Origin: Ruegeria sp. R13_0
GTDB lineage: Bacteria; Pseudomonadota; Alphaproteobacteria; Rhodobacterales; Rhodobacteraceae
DNA: 64,000 nt
Assembly (NCBI RefSeq): GCF_017743995.1
Contig: NZ_JAGHRB010000015.1
Coordinates: forward strand, 1 to 64,000
Reading direction: 5' to 3'
The position numbers were made by a program, and so were the translations under genes. Shown one piece after another: positions 33,400 through 42,516 of this stretch (position 1 is its first letter; each line of letters begins with the position of its first letter). Below the pieces are notes generated by a model. That model ran no database searches. It was given only the letters and a program-made list of their open reading frames with translations, and was not told the origin of the DNA.

Positions 33400-33738
33400 A
33401 TGACCACGAACTGCATCAAATTCACCAGCGCCGACATCGAGACCGCCAAGGGCACAGGCTCCATCTCGACCCTGACCTTCGACCTCGACATCACGGTCGA
33501 GCCCGTCGCGAGCACGAACCCGATGGCCCCCACGCACCGCGTCCTCGGCCGCTCCCCGCGCGGCAAGCTGGTCGAGTGCGGCGGCATCTGGAAGAAGCAG
33601 AACAAGGAGACCGGTGCCGACTACTACACGCTGACCATCCGCGACCACGGCTTCAACGCCAACCTCGGCAAGGCCGCGAACCAGGACGATCTGTCCCTGC
33701 AGGCCGTCATCCCCTGGGGCCCGAAAGACGCCGCCTAA
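33400..33738 (+). CDS. DUF736 family protein, copy 2
   Basis: A 112-residue near-duplicate of the protein at 13011, with the same length and the same beta-rich pattern (ISTLTFDLDITVEPV, THRVLGRSP, ECGGIWKKQNKETGADYYTLTI). Substitutions are few and mostly silent or conservative, so both copies are likely functional and either recently duplicated or from two related plasmids that recombined. It has the same AAGGAG ribosome-binding site and structured leader as copy 1 but a different terminator. Confidence 0.9.
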   Translation: MTTNCIKFTSADIETAKGTGSISTLTFDLDITVEPVASTNPMAPTHRVLGRSPRGKLVECGGIWKKQNKETGADYYTLTIRDHGFNANLGKAANQDDLSLQAVIPWGPKDAA

Positions 33739-33745
33739 GCCAAGG

Positions 33746-33769
33746 GCCAGACCGCTCCGGCGGTCTGGC
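33746..33769 (+). terminator. Hairpin terminator of DUF736 copy 2
   Basis: A perfect 10-bp stem, GCCAGACCGC/GCGGTCTGGC, with a TCCG loop is followed by TATTTCT. It is unrelated to the terminator after copy 1. Confidence 0.65.
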
Positions 33770-34372
33770 TATTTCTCGTTATGAGGAATGGCAGCGGTTC
33801 GGGTCCGAAACCCGTGTCAGAAGGATGCGGCATATTTCGGACGCTGACACCGAGGCGGATAGTCTGACTGGATCGATCGCAGAAGCAGCTTTGATCGTTC
33901 TGTTGAGGGACAGAGTGGATCGCGCGAACCCGAGGGTGAGCCGAAAGTCAGCAGGGGAAAAATGGGAGCCCACTGTGCGAGGTAAGCGCACCCCTTCTCT
34001 CAGTCGAGCAACCCGCGCTTGGGTCGTGTTGGCGAGGCTGCCAGGGTGCCGAACTCACCCTTTGCCGCGAGGGTGTAAACCGCAGATCAACGTCATGCGT
34101 CCGGGGGGCGACGTCTCACGTCAGGGCCACCGTCGCGCGCCTTTCCGTCGACCTGTTGGCCTCTCAGATCGCTAGCCCGGGGTCGAGCGGCCGGCAACGC
34201 TGGGGGCAGGTTTCTGGACGGCTGCGCCTTGAGCGCTGCGGTGCACCGCTCACAACAAACCTGCCCCCGGCGTGCTCCATTTCATTCCGCCCCGTGCCGG
34301 GTGCAGCCCGCTCTCATGCCCCCGGTCTTTTCCACGATCCGTCCAACGACGATCAACGGAAAGGATCACACC
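33770..34372. other. Intergenic region with long inverted repeat
   Basis: No gene is supported in about 600 bases. At 34202-34268 a perfect 12-bp inverted repeat (GGGGGCAGGTTT and AAACCTGCCCCC) encloses a 43-base loop that itself contains the 12-bp palindrome GCGGTGCACCGC (34238-34249). It could be a protein-binding site or an RNA structure in the leader of the small gene at 34373. Confidence 0.5.
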
Positions 34373-34549
34373 ATGACACTCGAACAATCCATCGACCTCG
34401 CCGAACTGCAAGCCGACATGGCCTTTGATGCCTACCTCGCCGCGTTTGATGAAGACGCCCATCCCGAGACACTCGACAGCCTCGAGACCGAGGCGCTGAT
34501 CGCCCGCAGCCGCTACGACGACCTGCGCTCTCAGGGACTGGGTCACTGA
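34373..34549 (+). CDS. Small hypothetical protein, 58 aa
   Basis: A 58-residue acidic, wholly helical protein (LEQSIDLAELQADMAFDAYL at the start, then ESLETEALIARSRYDDLRSQ-like sequence). I recognise no family. It is supported by an AAAGGA ribosome-binding site about 8 bases before the ATG, by a strong terminator directly after the stop, and by codon use like its neighbours. The in-frame upstream extension to 34229 runs through the inverted-repeat leader and is not likely translated. Confidence 0.6.
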   Translation: MTLEQSIDLAELQADMAFDAYLAAFDEDAHPETLDSLETEALIARSRYDDLRSQGLGH

Positions 34550-34556
34550 CCCAGAC

Positions 34557-34586
34557 ACCCCTGCGGGTCTACTGATCCGCAGGGGT
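34557..34586 (+). terminator. Rho-independent terminator after the 58-aa gene
   Basis: A perfect 10-bp stem (ACCCCTGCGG with CCGCAGGGGT) and a 10-nt loop are followed by TTTG, starting 7 bases after the stop codon. Confidence 0.7.
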
Positions 34587-35074
34587 TTGACACCGTCTCT
34601 CAGAAGCTTCGTGACGCCCTCGAATGGTGGGACCCGCGCTATCTCGCGCGGGCCGTTTTCGTGTTCTTCGCGCCCGATCCGTTACCGGCTCGGGCGCTCG
34701 GTTTGCCTGACATCGCGTGCTGCTCCAGCGCAAGTTTAGGCAGATTAATTCGACCAGATTGCCGCGCATCGATGAGGACGGCGGCGTTCCATGTCGCGCT
34801 GCGGAGCAGTCTTGACTGCACCCTATTGCCAGCAAAAAGACACAGCATGCAAAACGTTATATTGCGCAATGTGATGTATTGAAGTATAAGCAAAGGAGAG
34901 AAGGAAGACGTTGGCAGGATATGGCCAATGTTTGCACATTTTGTCCGAGGGGTCTGTCATGGGCGTTTCCCGCAAAGCTGAATGCTCCGCCGCACGCGAA
35001 AGCGATTGCGAGCAATCGCTGCCTCGCGCGCGTCTGCGCATGCAATCTTTTTCTGGCAGCGGGAGAACGCCCTA
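34587..35074. other. Intergenic region upstream of mobilisation genes (candidate oriT region)
   Basis: No gene is supported in 488 bases. The part from 34840 to 34930 is AT-rich compared with its flanks and has the palindrome ATTGCGCAAT (34861-34870), a short inverted repeat around a nick-like site (34911-34928), and it lies just before the relaxosome genes, as expected for an origin of transfer. Confidence 0.5.
34911..34928 (-). other. Candidate oriT nick site (T-border-like)
   Basis: TGGCAGGATAT at 34912-34922 is identical to the first 11 bases of Ti-plasmid T-DNA border repeats, and its complement ATATCCTG|CC fits the nick consensus shared by VirD2 and IncP relaxases. It is flanked by the inverted repeat TTGGC/GCCAA (34911-34915, 34924-34928) and lies about 150 bases before the MobC-like gene and about 770 before the VirD2-like relaxase gene. 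Nicking would be on the minus strand between the bases opposite 34915 and 34914. Confidence 0.55.
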
Positions 35075-35695
35075 GTGCCGAGGCCAGCGAAAAACCTGAA
35101 GCTTGAGCAGCGCATCGAAGTCGCGCGGCGCTTTGCGGCGGGCGAAAGTGCCAAGGAGCTGGCGGCGGCGTTCGGCATCTCTGCGCGCCACGTGAACCGG
35201 CTCGCGAAAGAGGAGGCGGGCGAGGGGATCACGGTGCGCGATCCGAGCGAGACAGTGGCATTCCGGGCAAGCCGATCCGAACTGGAGGCCTTCGATGCGG
35301 AGTGGCGCGAACGGGGTTTTGCCAACCGGTCGCAGGCGTTGAATGCGGTGCTGCGCGGACGGTGCGGATTCCTCGATGTGCCCCGTGATCTGGTCGCGGA
35401 ATTCTGTGCAGCGTGGCGTCAGGCGAAGGATGTGAGCGACGCCGGACTGATGCTCGCCAAGGCGGTCCATCGCGGTCGGCTGGAGGTCTCGGAGGCAGAC
35501 CGCGCGGTGCTGATTGATCTCCTTGATCTGGCGCAATCCATGAGCCGTGAATTGGGCCGGATGAAAGATGCGGCGCAGGCGATGCGTCATCAGGAGTGGC
35601 CACAAAAGGAAGAAGGGCAGGGGGCGGAGAGCGCGGTTCTGGAGGACGGTTCGCCCGTGACAAACGGCGGTCTGAGGCTGGTGCGCAGTGGCTGA
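35075..35695 (+). CDS. MobC-like relaxosome accessory protein
   Basis: A 206-residue protein. The N-terminal part is helix-turn-helix-like (LEQRIEVARRFAAGESAKELAAAFGISARHVNRLAKEE, residues 8-45). The central block VAFRASRSELEAFDAEWRERGFANRSQALNAVLRG looks like a ribbon-helix-helix/MobC region, with an LxG-F-L-D motif after it. It probably binds oriT DNA and guides the relaxase. A GTG start at 35075 is chosen because GGGAG lies 9 bases upstream; the first in-frame ATG (34982) has no ribosome-binding site. The relaxase gene overlaps its end by 8 bases. Confidence 0.72.
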   Translation: MPRPAKNLKLEQRIEVARRFAAGESAKELAAAFGISARHVNRLAKEEAGEGITVRDPSETVAFRASRSELEAFDAEWRERGFANRSQALNAVLRGRCGFLDVPRDLVAEFCAAWRQAKDVSDAGLMLAKAVHRGRLEVSEADRAVLIDLLDLAQSMSRELGRMKDAAQAMRHQEWPQKEEGQGAESAVLEDGSPVTNGGLRLVRSG

Positions 35696-37628
35696 TCCCC
35701 TCGCCCTCTACGCCTCGGTCATGGGCCGGCTCTGGGAGGATGAGCGCATCCGGGGTCAGGCCGCAGCGCGGATCGACGCGCGGCTGGCGGGGCGTCGGCA
35801 GGGGCGGAGTTTCTCGCGCGTCGGATCCATGTCGGCGCGCAACGCGCTGAAGGCTGCGTCGGGTCAGAGCCGGGCGGCGGTCTTCAAACGGATCCGGGCG
35901 GGAGGCTGCAAGACGCGCGCGTCGCTCGGAGCGCAGATCTCCTACATCAACGACAAGGCGGTCTACACCTACTCGACAATGACCAATGCGCTGACCGATG
36001 CGGCGGTGCTGTCTGAGGGGCAGAAAGAGGACATCATCGAGGATTGGGCCGGGACCTGGCGCGGCTCGACCAAGCTCGGCTTCACCTCTCACATGTTGCT
36101 CTCCTTCCCGACCGACGTGACGGTCGATCAGGTGCGCGACATCGCCATGGATTGGACGGAGCATTTTTTCGAGAGCGGCGAATACGGCGATCAGTGGGAC
36201 TATGTGCTCGCGGTCCATGACGACCGGGCGCACAAACACGCCCACATCATCCTGAACAATCGCGGCCTCGAGAAAGGCACCTGGTTCTCTTGCTGGGCCG
36301 AAGGCGTGATGTCGCCGCAGCTCATGCGCGAGAAACAGGCCGAGATCGCGGAACGCTACGGCGTGATGCTTGATGCCACCACGCGGCTCGAGCGCGGCAT
36401 CTTCGAGAAACCCGCCGGGATCGAAGAGATCTACCGCGCCAAGGAAGAGGCCCGCCTACCGCGCGAGATCGCCCTGACGGCCCAGGAAACCGCCATGGCG
36501 CAGGCGCAGGTGGTGGGCTTCGCCAAGGATTACAAGAACCTCGCTGACCTGCTGGACCGGATGGACCAGCGCCACATGGCCCGCGCCCTGCGCGGCATGG
36601 CGGAGGGGCTCGGTTCCGGCGCGCCGTGGAACTTCACCGAAGGAGAGATAGACATGAAGGACATCAAGACCGTCGGTGATGCGATCGACTATTCCGAGCG
36701 CACGATCGAGGCGCTCAGGCTCAAGGCCGAGGAACTGGACCCGGCCGAGTGCGCCGCATTCGAGGCCAAGGCCGCGCCGATCATCGCGGATCTCTCGCAG
36801 ATGGTGCCCGACCCGGAGCTACGGGCGCGCTTCGGCAAGCAGCTTGAAGAACCCTATCCCCCGGGGGCGGGCAGCGTGGTGCTGATCGGCGCGCTGCAGT
36901 CCGGCAATGACGAGGGGTTGCGCGATGTGCTCGAGAGTGCCGAAGAGGCAGGCATGGACAGCGAGGAGCTGGTGGCCCGGATCATGGCCGGCGGCACGCG
37001 GAACTACGGTATGGCGCAGGACTGGGTTGAGCGCGACATGAATGCGGTGCTGGCCAAGGACGGTCTCAGCGTGGAGACCGCGAGTGACGACCAGCTCGAT
37101 GCCGCGCTCGAAAAGGTCGACGGCGTGATGGACGCACTGATGGAGCGGGCGAAGGAACTGGGCGTCGAGATCGGCCGAACCCTCGCGGACGAAGAGGAGG
37201 CGACACTGCCCCTCATCGACGAAGACGACCGGACGCCCAATCCCTACCTGCAGGACCTGGCCGACATGCTTCGGGACGGCAAGCTCACCGAGGAACAGGA
37301 AGAGGTGGTTGAGCGGACCCTGCAATCCGAGCTCTTCAAGGAGTTGGGTGAGGAGGGTTTGGCTGCACTTCGCCGCGGCAACTACGAGGTGCTGGACGCG
37401 GCCCTTCCGAGCAAGCTCGACCAGATCACCGTCACGCAGGAATTCCTCGAGATGACGTTTGAGGAGACCGGCGACCAAGTCTTCACCGACCGCGCCGCCG
37501 GGTTGCAGCAGGACAAGGCGACGGAGGTGGCGCGGATGCGCGGCCAGCAAGAGGCGCAGGAAATGGGGCGTGAACTTGCCCGAAACAAAACACTAGATCG
37601 TGGTCTCGATGACGAGATGGAATTCTAA
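35688..37628 (+). CDS. VirD2-like relaxase
   Basis: A 646-residue relaxase. The N-terminal nuclease domain (about residues 45-230) has an ISYINDKAVYTYS segment near 85 that may supply the Tyr nucleophile, GFTSHMLLSFP, and the metal-binding HxH signature AHKHAHIILNNRG near 181-193, which fits the MOB-P/VirD2 group. The C-terminal 400 residues are acidic and helical, probably for translocation and contacts with the coupling protein. It would nick oriT and carry the transferred strand into the recipient. It starts with GTG inside the accessory gene (8-base overlap), and virD4 follows after 16 bases. Confidence 0.85.
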   Translation: MADPLALYASVMGRLWEDERIRGQAAARIDARLAGRRQGRSFSRVGSMSARNALKAASGQSRAAVFKRIRAGGCKTRASLGAQISYINDKAVYTYSTMTNALTDAAVLSEGQKEDIIEDWAGTWRGSTKLGFTSHMLLSFPTDVTVDQVRDIAMDWTEHFFESGEYGDQWDYVLAVHDDRAHKHAHIILNNRGLEKGTWFSCWAEGVMSPQLMREKQAEIAERYGVMLDATTRLERGIFEKPAGIEEIYRAKEEARLPREIALTAQETAMAQAQVVGFAKDYKNLADLLDRMDQRHMARALRGMAEGLGSGAPWNFTEGEIDMKDIKTVGDAIDYSERTIEALRLKAEELDPAECAAFEAKAAPIIADLSQMVPDPELRARFGKQLEEPYPPGAGSVVLIGALQSGNDEGLRDVLESAEEAGMDSEELVARIMAGGTRNYGMAQDWVERDMNAVLAKDGLSVETASDDQLDAALEKVDGVMDALMERAKELGVEIGRTLADEEEATLPLIDEDDRTPNPYLQDLADMLRDGKLTEEQEEVVERTLQSELFKELGEEGLAALRRGNYEVLDAALPSKLDQITVTQEFLEMTFEETGDQVFTDRAAGLQQDKATEVARMRGQQEAQEMGRELARNKTLDRGLDDEMEF

Positions 37629-37644
37629 GGGGGAGATGACAACC

Positions 37645-39552
37645 ATGACCAAGACACTCCCCCTTTGGGCCGCGCTCCTCTTCGGGGTGATCTGCGGCGC
37701 CGTCATCGGCACCATCGTCGCCGCCTTCTACCTGACCCTGGCCCTGAAAACCGGGTTTGGTAGTTTTGACATGCTGGCGCTCTGGAAAGCCAGCGCGGGC
37801 ACCCGAGCGGCGCATCCCGAAGCGTTCAAGGTGGGGTTTGGCGCCGTAGGCTTCGGGGCGATTGGCCTCGGCGCCCTGGCGCTTGCCTGGACCTGGAAGA
37901 AGGAGCGGGACGACTATGGCTCGGCCCACTGGCAGACCAAGGCGGAGCTGAAGAAGAACGACATGCTTCAAGCGCCTGGCAAGGGCTTTGTCTGTGGCAA
38001 GCTCGGAGCCCCGACGTCCAAAGCTGAGTTCATCTCCTCGACCACCATCCCGCATGTGATGATGGTCGCGCCGACCCGGGCCGGTAAGGGGGTTGGCTTC
38101 GTGATCCCGAATCTTCTGAGCTTTGCGGGCTCGGTTGTGGTGCTGGACGTGAAGGGCGAGAACTTCGAGAAGACCGCGCGGCTCCGGGCGCTCAACGGCG
38201 ACGAGGTCTATCGGTTCAGCCCGTTTGATTGGGCCAATGCCACGCATCGGTACAACCCGCTTGCGCGGATTGCCAAGGCCCCGACATTCGCGCAGCGCTT
38301 CACCGAGGTCTCGATCCTGGCAGACCTCTTCCTCGACAAGGACAACAAGACGCTCGACACCTTTTCCGAGGCCGGCAAGTCGATCTTCGTTGCGGCCTGT
38401 CTGCTGGCGATCCAACGCGGCACGCCGAACCTCGGCGAGGTGAACAAGATCGTCGCCGGGGGCGAATACAAGAACGCCCAGTACAAGACCTATGCCGACG
38501 AGGCCGAGGAAGACATCCTGCGCGAGCTCTGGACCAATGCGGCCTCAGCCTCGTCGCGGCTGCTGACCTCGAACATTCAGGCGCTGATGACGGCCGGTCT
38601 CAAGCAATGGGACAACCCGGCGGTGCGCTCGGCCACCGAGGCGAGCGACTTCGATTTCTCGACCTTCCGGAAGACCCCTCAGTCGCTTTACATCGCGGTG
38701 TCCGAGGATCACATCGCGACGCTGGCGCCGCTCTTGCGCCTGATGTTCGCCGATCTCATCGCCTCGATCCGGCTGAACGAGCCCGGCCCGGACGAGCCCT
38801 GGCCGGTCATGATGATGATCGACGAATTCCAGCAGATGGGGGCGATGCCCTATCTCGAGCGGGCGATCCATTCGCTGGCAAGCTATGGCGGCCGCGTCGC
38901 GATGATCGCGCAGTCGCTGGCTTCGCTTGATCGGATTTACGGGCCCGAGGGCCGTGAAAGTCTCGAGAACGGGGCAGGGCTGAAGCTCTACATCACCCCG
39001 CGGGACCAGCGCACGGTGAAAGAGGTCTCCGCCGCGGTCGGCAGCACCACCCGCGAGGCGGTGACCCGGATGTACGGTCGCAACAAGGGCTTCCTTGGCG
39101 CGACCTCGACCTCGGCGCGTCTGGAAGAGCGGCCGCTACTTTCCGAGACGGAAGCGCGCCTCATGGATCCCGACGAGGTCATAATCCTCGCTTCGCCCCA
39201 GCACCCTATCAAGGCTAGCCGGATCAAGTATTACGACGATCCGTTCTTCAAGGACATGCTGGCCCGCCAGGACGGCAAGCCGTTCCCCTATCCGCCGAGT
39301 GTGCAGGGCGTGGGGCCCTGGGGCGGTGACTTTGAGGTCGGCGCAGACGACCAGGCGAAACTAGCCGAACGTGCGCCTGTCCGGGATCGATCGCAGCGGC
39401 GCGAAGCGCGCGCGATGAGCGTGATGCCGATTGAGGCCGGACGCGGGCAGCCCGAGCCCGAGACGCTCGAAAGGGAAGCCGCCGTGCCGAAGGATTGGAA
39501 GGCGGCGCTCGACCGGCAGGAGGACTTCATCGAGGAATTGTTGGGAGGGTGA
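37645..39552 (+). CDS. virD4: VirD4/TraG-type coupling protein
   Basis: A 635-residue inner-membrane ATPase. Two N-terminal membrane helices (about residues 5-35 and 60-85) are followed by the motor: Walker A APTRAGKG near 142, KGENFEKTARLR, FDWANATHRYNPL, Walker B MMMIDEFQQMG near 389, and AQSLASLDRIYG near 425. The usual GSTTREA-type and LLSETEARLMDPDEVIIL blocks follow. It links the relaxosome to the VirB channel. ATG 37645 is chosen because GGGGGAG is 9 bases upstream. In related plasmids its 3' end faces the virB operon directly; here about 17 kb of catabolic genes lies between. Confidence 0.92.
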   Translation: MTKTLPLWAALLFGVICGAVIGTIVAAFYLTLALKTGFGSFDMLALWKASAGTRAAHPEAFKVGFGAVGFGAIGLGALALAWTWKKERDDYGSAHWQTKAELKKNDMLQAPGKGFVCGKLGAPTSKAEFISSTTIPHVMMVAPTRAGKGVGFVIPNLLSFAGSVVVLDVKGENFEKTARLRALNGDEVYRFSPFDWANATHRYNPLARIAKAPTFAQRFTEVSILADLFLDKDNKTLDTFSEAGKSIFVAACLLAIQRGTPNLGEVNKIVAGGEYKNAQYKTYADEAEEDILRELWTNAASASSRLLTSNIQALMTAGLKQWDNPAVRSATEASDFDFSTFRKTPQSLYIAVSEDHIATLAPLLRLMFADLIASIRLNEPGPDEPWPVMMMIDEFQQMGAMPYLERAIHSLASYGGRVAMIAQSLASLDRIYGPEGRESLENGAGLKLYITPRDQRTVKEVSAAVGSTTREAVTRMYGRNKGFLGATSTSARLEERPLLSETEARLMDPDEVIILASPQHPIKASRIKYYDDPFFKDMLARQDGKPFPYPPSVQGVGPWGGDFEVGADDQAKLAERAPVRDRSQRREARAMSVMPIEAGRGQPEPETLEREAAVPKDWKAALDRQEDFIEELLGG

Positions 39553-39900
39553 GTGATGACTGCTGCTCGCTGCGTAACTCTTGCATTCGTTCAACTTTTT
39601 CAGCCAGCATTGCAGTTGTTGTGGAGCTACTTACCTTGTGCCACCTGCGTTCTAGCAAAAATGCCAACTAGAATTTCACGTGCTGCGGAAGGTTTCTCGG
39701 TGAGACCTGTTTCCAGAAAATCTAAATAGCTGTTTTTCAATTGACGGCGAAGAGCGGCCTGAAACCGGGTCTGACCTTCGCTCGGTTTTTACTGTCCCAT
39801 CTCGCCAGGGTATTATCCAAGACCCTCCCAATCATCGACAGAATCCGGCTCGGGCGGGCAATCTGCATCCATTAGAAACCTGCAGATGTGGTGAGCCCCA
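39553..39900. other. Junction between transfer genes and catabolic cluster
   Basis: No gene is supported in 348 bases. The first 200 bases are less GC-rich than the surroundings. A GGTAT half-site at 39809-39813, like the half-sites near catA, may be part of a LysR-type operator for the catB-ben operon. No clear terminator or transposon end was seen. Confidence 0.4.
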
Positions 39901-41049
39901 GTGACCAAGATTGACCAGATCGAGACCCTGATCCTCGACATTCCCACCATTCGCGGTCACGTGCTTTCGATGGCCACGATGCGTACGCAAACTGCGGTGC
40001 TGGTCAGGGTCAAGTTCTCGGACGGCTCCGAAGGCATCGGCGAAGGCACGACGATTGGCGGGCTGAGCTACGGACCGGAAAGCCCTGAAGGCATCCAGTC
40101 GGCGATCGAGACTTATATCGCGCCCGGCCTGCTTGGTCGCAACAGCGACGATGTGAATGGTGCAATACAGCTCATCGACAAGTTGGTGAAAGGTAACCGG
40201 ATCGCCAAGACAGCTGTCGAGATAGCTCTGTGGGACGGGCTGGGCAAGCGCTTGGGCGTGCCGGTGTCGCAACTTTTTGGTGGGGCCGTTCACGAACGTC
40301 TACCGGTCGCCTGGACGCTGGCCTCCGGCAATTCCGAGACCGACATCGCCGAAGCCCAGCAGATGATCGAAACCCGCCGCCACAACGTCTTCAAACTGAA
40401 GATCGGCAAGCGAGCGGTCCGTGATGACGTGGCCCATGTCGCCCGCATCAAAGAGGCGGTTGGTGATGCAGCCAGCGTGCGCGTTGACATCAACACGGCT
40501 TGGTCGTTGCAGGATGCACGTTGGGGTCTGAGGGGGCTGCAAGAGGCGGGCTGCGAACTTGTCGAGCAACCTGTCCCCGCGCGTTATCGCCGGGCAATGG
40601 CAGAACTGACGCGTAGCTACGAAATCGCCGTGATGGCTGATGAGGCGCTTAACGGGCCTGAGGATGCTCTCGAAGTGGTAACGGCACAAGCTGCGGACGT
40701 CTTCGCCGTAAAGATCGGGCAATCCGGCGGGCTCAAGCGCGCCTCAGAAGTCATAGCCATTGGGCAGGCTGCGGGCCTTGGCCTTTACGGTGGCACCATG
40801 CTCGAAACCGGCCTGAGCACCGTTGCGGCATTGCAGTTGTTCTCTACCGTTGATGACTTGGCGTGGGGCACCGAGCTGTTCGGCCCGCTGCTGCTGACCG
40901 AGGACATTCTCGCAAATCCGATCGTCTACAGAGATTTCTGCGTCGAAATTCCACACGGCCCGGGCATTGGCGCGACGCTCGACCCCGACAAGATCGATTT
41001 CTTCCGCCGAGATGGTCGGCGGAGCATGAAAGCCGTCGCGGGTGAATAG
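39901..41049 (+). CDS. catB: Muconate cycloisomerase CatB
   Basis: A 382-residue enolase-superfamily enzyme that converts cis,cis-muconate to muconolactone. The N-terminal cap has LDIPTIRGHVLSMATM and GEGTTIGGLSYGPESPEGI (near residue 42), as in well-known CatB proteins. The barrel carries the catalytic KLKIG lysines near 161-163, the metal ligands in VRVDINTAW (near 196), LVEQPV (near 222) and MADEAL (near 246), and VFAVKIGQSGG near 266. GLYGGTMLE and AWGTELFGPLLLTEDI follow. A GTG start is used (39901). It is the first gene of a catB-benABCD-transporter series, 66 bases before benA. The residues expected of a chloromuconate enzyme were not distinguished. Confidence 0.92.
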   Translation: MTKIDQIETLILDIPTIRGHVLSMATMRTQTAVLVRVKFSDGSEGIGEGTTIGGLSYGPESPEGIQSAIETYIAPGLLGRNSDDVNGAIQLIDKLVKGNRIAKTAVEIALWDGLGKRLGVPVSQLFGGAVHERLPVAWTLASGNSETDIAEAQQMIETRRHNVFKLKIGKRAVRDDVAHVARIKEAVGDAASVRVDINTAWSLQDARWGLRGLQEAGCELVEQPVPARYRRAMAELTRSYEIAVMADEALNGPEDALEVVTAQAADVFAVKIGQSGGLKRASEVIAIGQAAGLGLYGGTMLETGLSTVAALQLFSTVDDLAWGTELFGPLLLTEDILANPIVYRDFCVEIPHGPGIGATLDPDKIDFFRRDGRRSMKAVAGE

Positions 41050-41115
41050 TCCCGCGACACGAACAACAAACCAGCCGATGCATCCATGCTGAGGCAGTCT
41101 GGAGGAGGATCACAG

Positions 41116-42504
41116 ATGTTCACCCAATCCAATCTCGACGCATTCGAAGCACGGCTCGACGGCGCCATTCAGGACGACCCGGAAAATGGCGTGTTCCGCT
41201 GCCGCCGAGATATTTTCACCGACGAAGAGCTGTTCGAGCTTGAGATCAAGCACATCTTCGAAGGCAACTGGATTTACATGGCGCATGAAAGCCAGATCCC
41301 GAACCCGGGCGACTACTTTACTCTGACCATGGGCCGCACGCCTGTCGTCATCACCCGCGATAAAGACGGCGAGCTGCACGCGCTGGTCAACGCCTGTTCG
41401 CACCGTGGTGCGCAGCTCTGCCGCTTCAAGCGCCGCAACCAGAAAACCTTCACCTGTCCGTTCCACGGCTGGACATTCTCCAACACTGGCAAGCTCCTGA
41501 AGGTCAAGGATCCCAAGGGTGCAGGTTATCCTGAGCAGTTCAACAAGGACGGCTCCCATGACCTGACTAAAGTTGCCCGCTTCGAAAACTACCGTGGCTT
41601 CCTGTTCGGCTCCCTCAATGCCGATGTGAAGCCGCTGGAGGAGTACCTCGGCGAAGCACGCAAGATGGTCGACATGATCGTCGATCAGGCTGACGAAGGT
41701 CTCGAGGTGCTGCGCGGTTCGTCCACCTACACCTATGACGGCAACTGGAAGCTGCAGGCCGAAAACGGCGCTGACGGTTACCACGTCTCGGCCGTGCACT
41801 GGAACTACGTGGCCACGACGGCGCACCGTACCGATGACGGCAAAGAAGACAACATCAAGGCAACCGACGCGTCCAAATGGGCGAAGCAGCGCGGTGGCTT
41901 CCACGCCTACGAGAATGGTCACATCCTGCTCTGGACGGAATGGGCCGACCCGACCAACCGCCCCGGCTATCCGCGTCTGGAGGAATGGACGGAGAAGTAC
42001 GGCAAGACCAAGGCCGAATGGATGGTGGGAGTGCTGCGCAACCTCTGCCTCTATCCAAACGTCTTCCTGATGGACCAGTTCTCCAGCCAGATCCGCGTCT
42101 TCCGGCCCGTCTCGGTCGACAAGACCGAGGTCACGATCTACTGCATCGCGCCGAAGGGCGAGAGCCAGGAAGCACGCACCCGACGCATCCGCCAGTACGA
42201 GGACTTCTTCAATGCCTCTGGCATGGCGACGCCGGATGATACCGAAGAATTCCGGGCCACACAGCGCGGCTATGCCGGTGCGGCACACGCCAAGTGGAAC
42301 GACCTGACCCGCGGAGCAACCCAATGGATCGAAGGTCCCGATGAAGACGCCAAGGCCCTTGGCATCAACCCGGTTATGTCCGGTGCGCGCACTGAGGACG
42401 AAGGGCTCTTCGTCATCCAGCACAGCAACTGGTCCGAGCGGATGGGAGACGCCATCGCCAAGGAACGCGAAACCGCGCCTCAGGCGTCGGTCGCAGCCGA
42501 GTGA
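41116..42504 (+). CDS. benA: Benzoate 1,2-dioxygenase large subunit BenA
   Basis: A 462-residue alpha subunit of a Rieske dioxygenase that oxidises benzoate to its cis-diol carboxylate. The Rieske [2Fe-2S] ligands are C94-x-H96 (CSHRG) and C114-x2-H117 (CPFHGW). The mononuclear iron site is D220-G-Y-H223-x4-H228, with the downstream Asp presumably further on. The first residues and the [15 protein letters not shown] block are close to BenA/XylX rather than to ring-hydroxylating enzymes of larger substrates, but XylX-type toluates cannot be excluded. GGAGGAGGAT lies before the ATG at 41116. benB follows after 12 bases. Confidence 0.93.
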   Translation: MFTQSNLDAFEARLDGAIQDDPENGVFRCRRDIFTDEELFELEIKHIFEGNWIYMAHESQIPNPGDYFTLTMGRTPVVITRDKDGELHALVNACSHRGAQLCRFKRRNQKTFTCPFHGWTFSNTGKLLKVKDPKGAGYPEQFNKDGSHDLTKVARFENYRGFLFGSLNADVKPLEEYLGEARKMVDMIVDQADEGLEVLRGSSTYTYDGNWKLQAENGADGYHVSAVHWNYVATTAHRTDDGKEDNIKATDASKWAKQRGGFHAYENGHILLWTEWADPTNRPGYPRLEEWTEKYGKTKAEWMVGVLRNLCLYPNVFLMDQFSSQIRVFRPVSVDKTEVTIYCIAPKGESQEARTRRIRQYEDFFNASGMATPDDTEEFRATQRGYAGAAHAKWNDLTRGATQWIEGPDEDAKALGINPVMSGARTEDEGLFVIQHSNWSERMGDAIAKERETAPQASVAAE

Positions 42505-42516
42505 GGAGGAAAGAAC

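Larger units (their letters stand above)
33173..33738 (+). repeat. 566-bp direct repeat, copy 2 (DUF736 gene plus leader)
   Basis: The partner of 12784-13349: same length, same orientation, no indels, few substitutions. Similarity includes the leader and the whole DUF736 gene and ends at the stop codon. Recombination between the copies would release a circle of about 20.4 kb carrying the repABC replicon and the defence genes. Confidence 0.9.
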
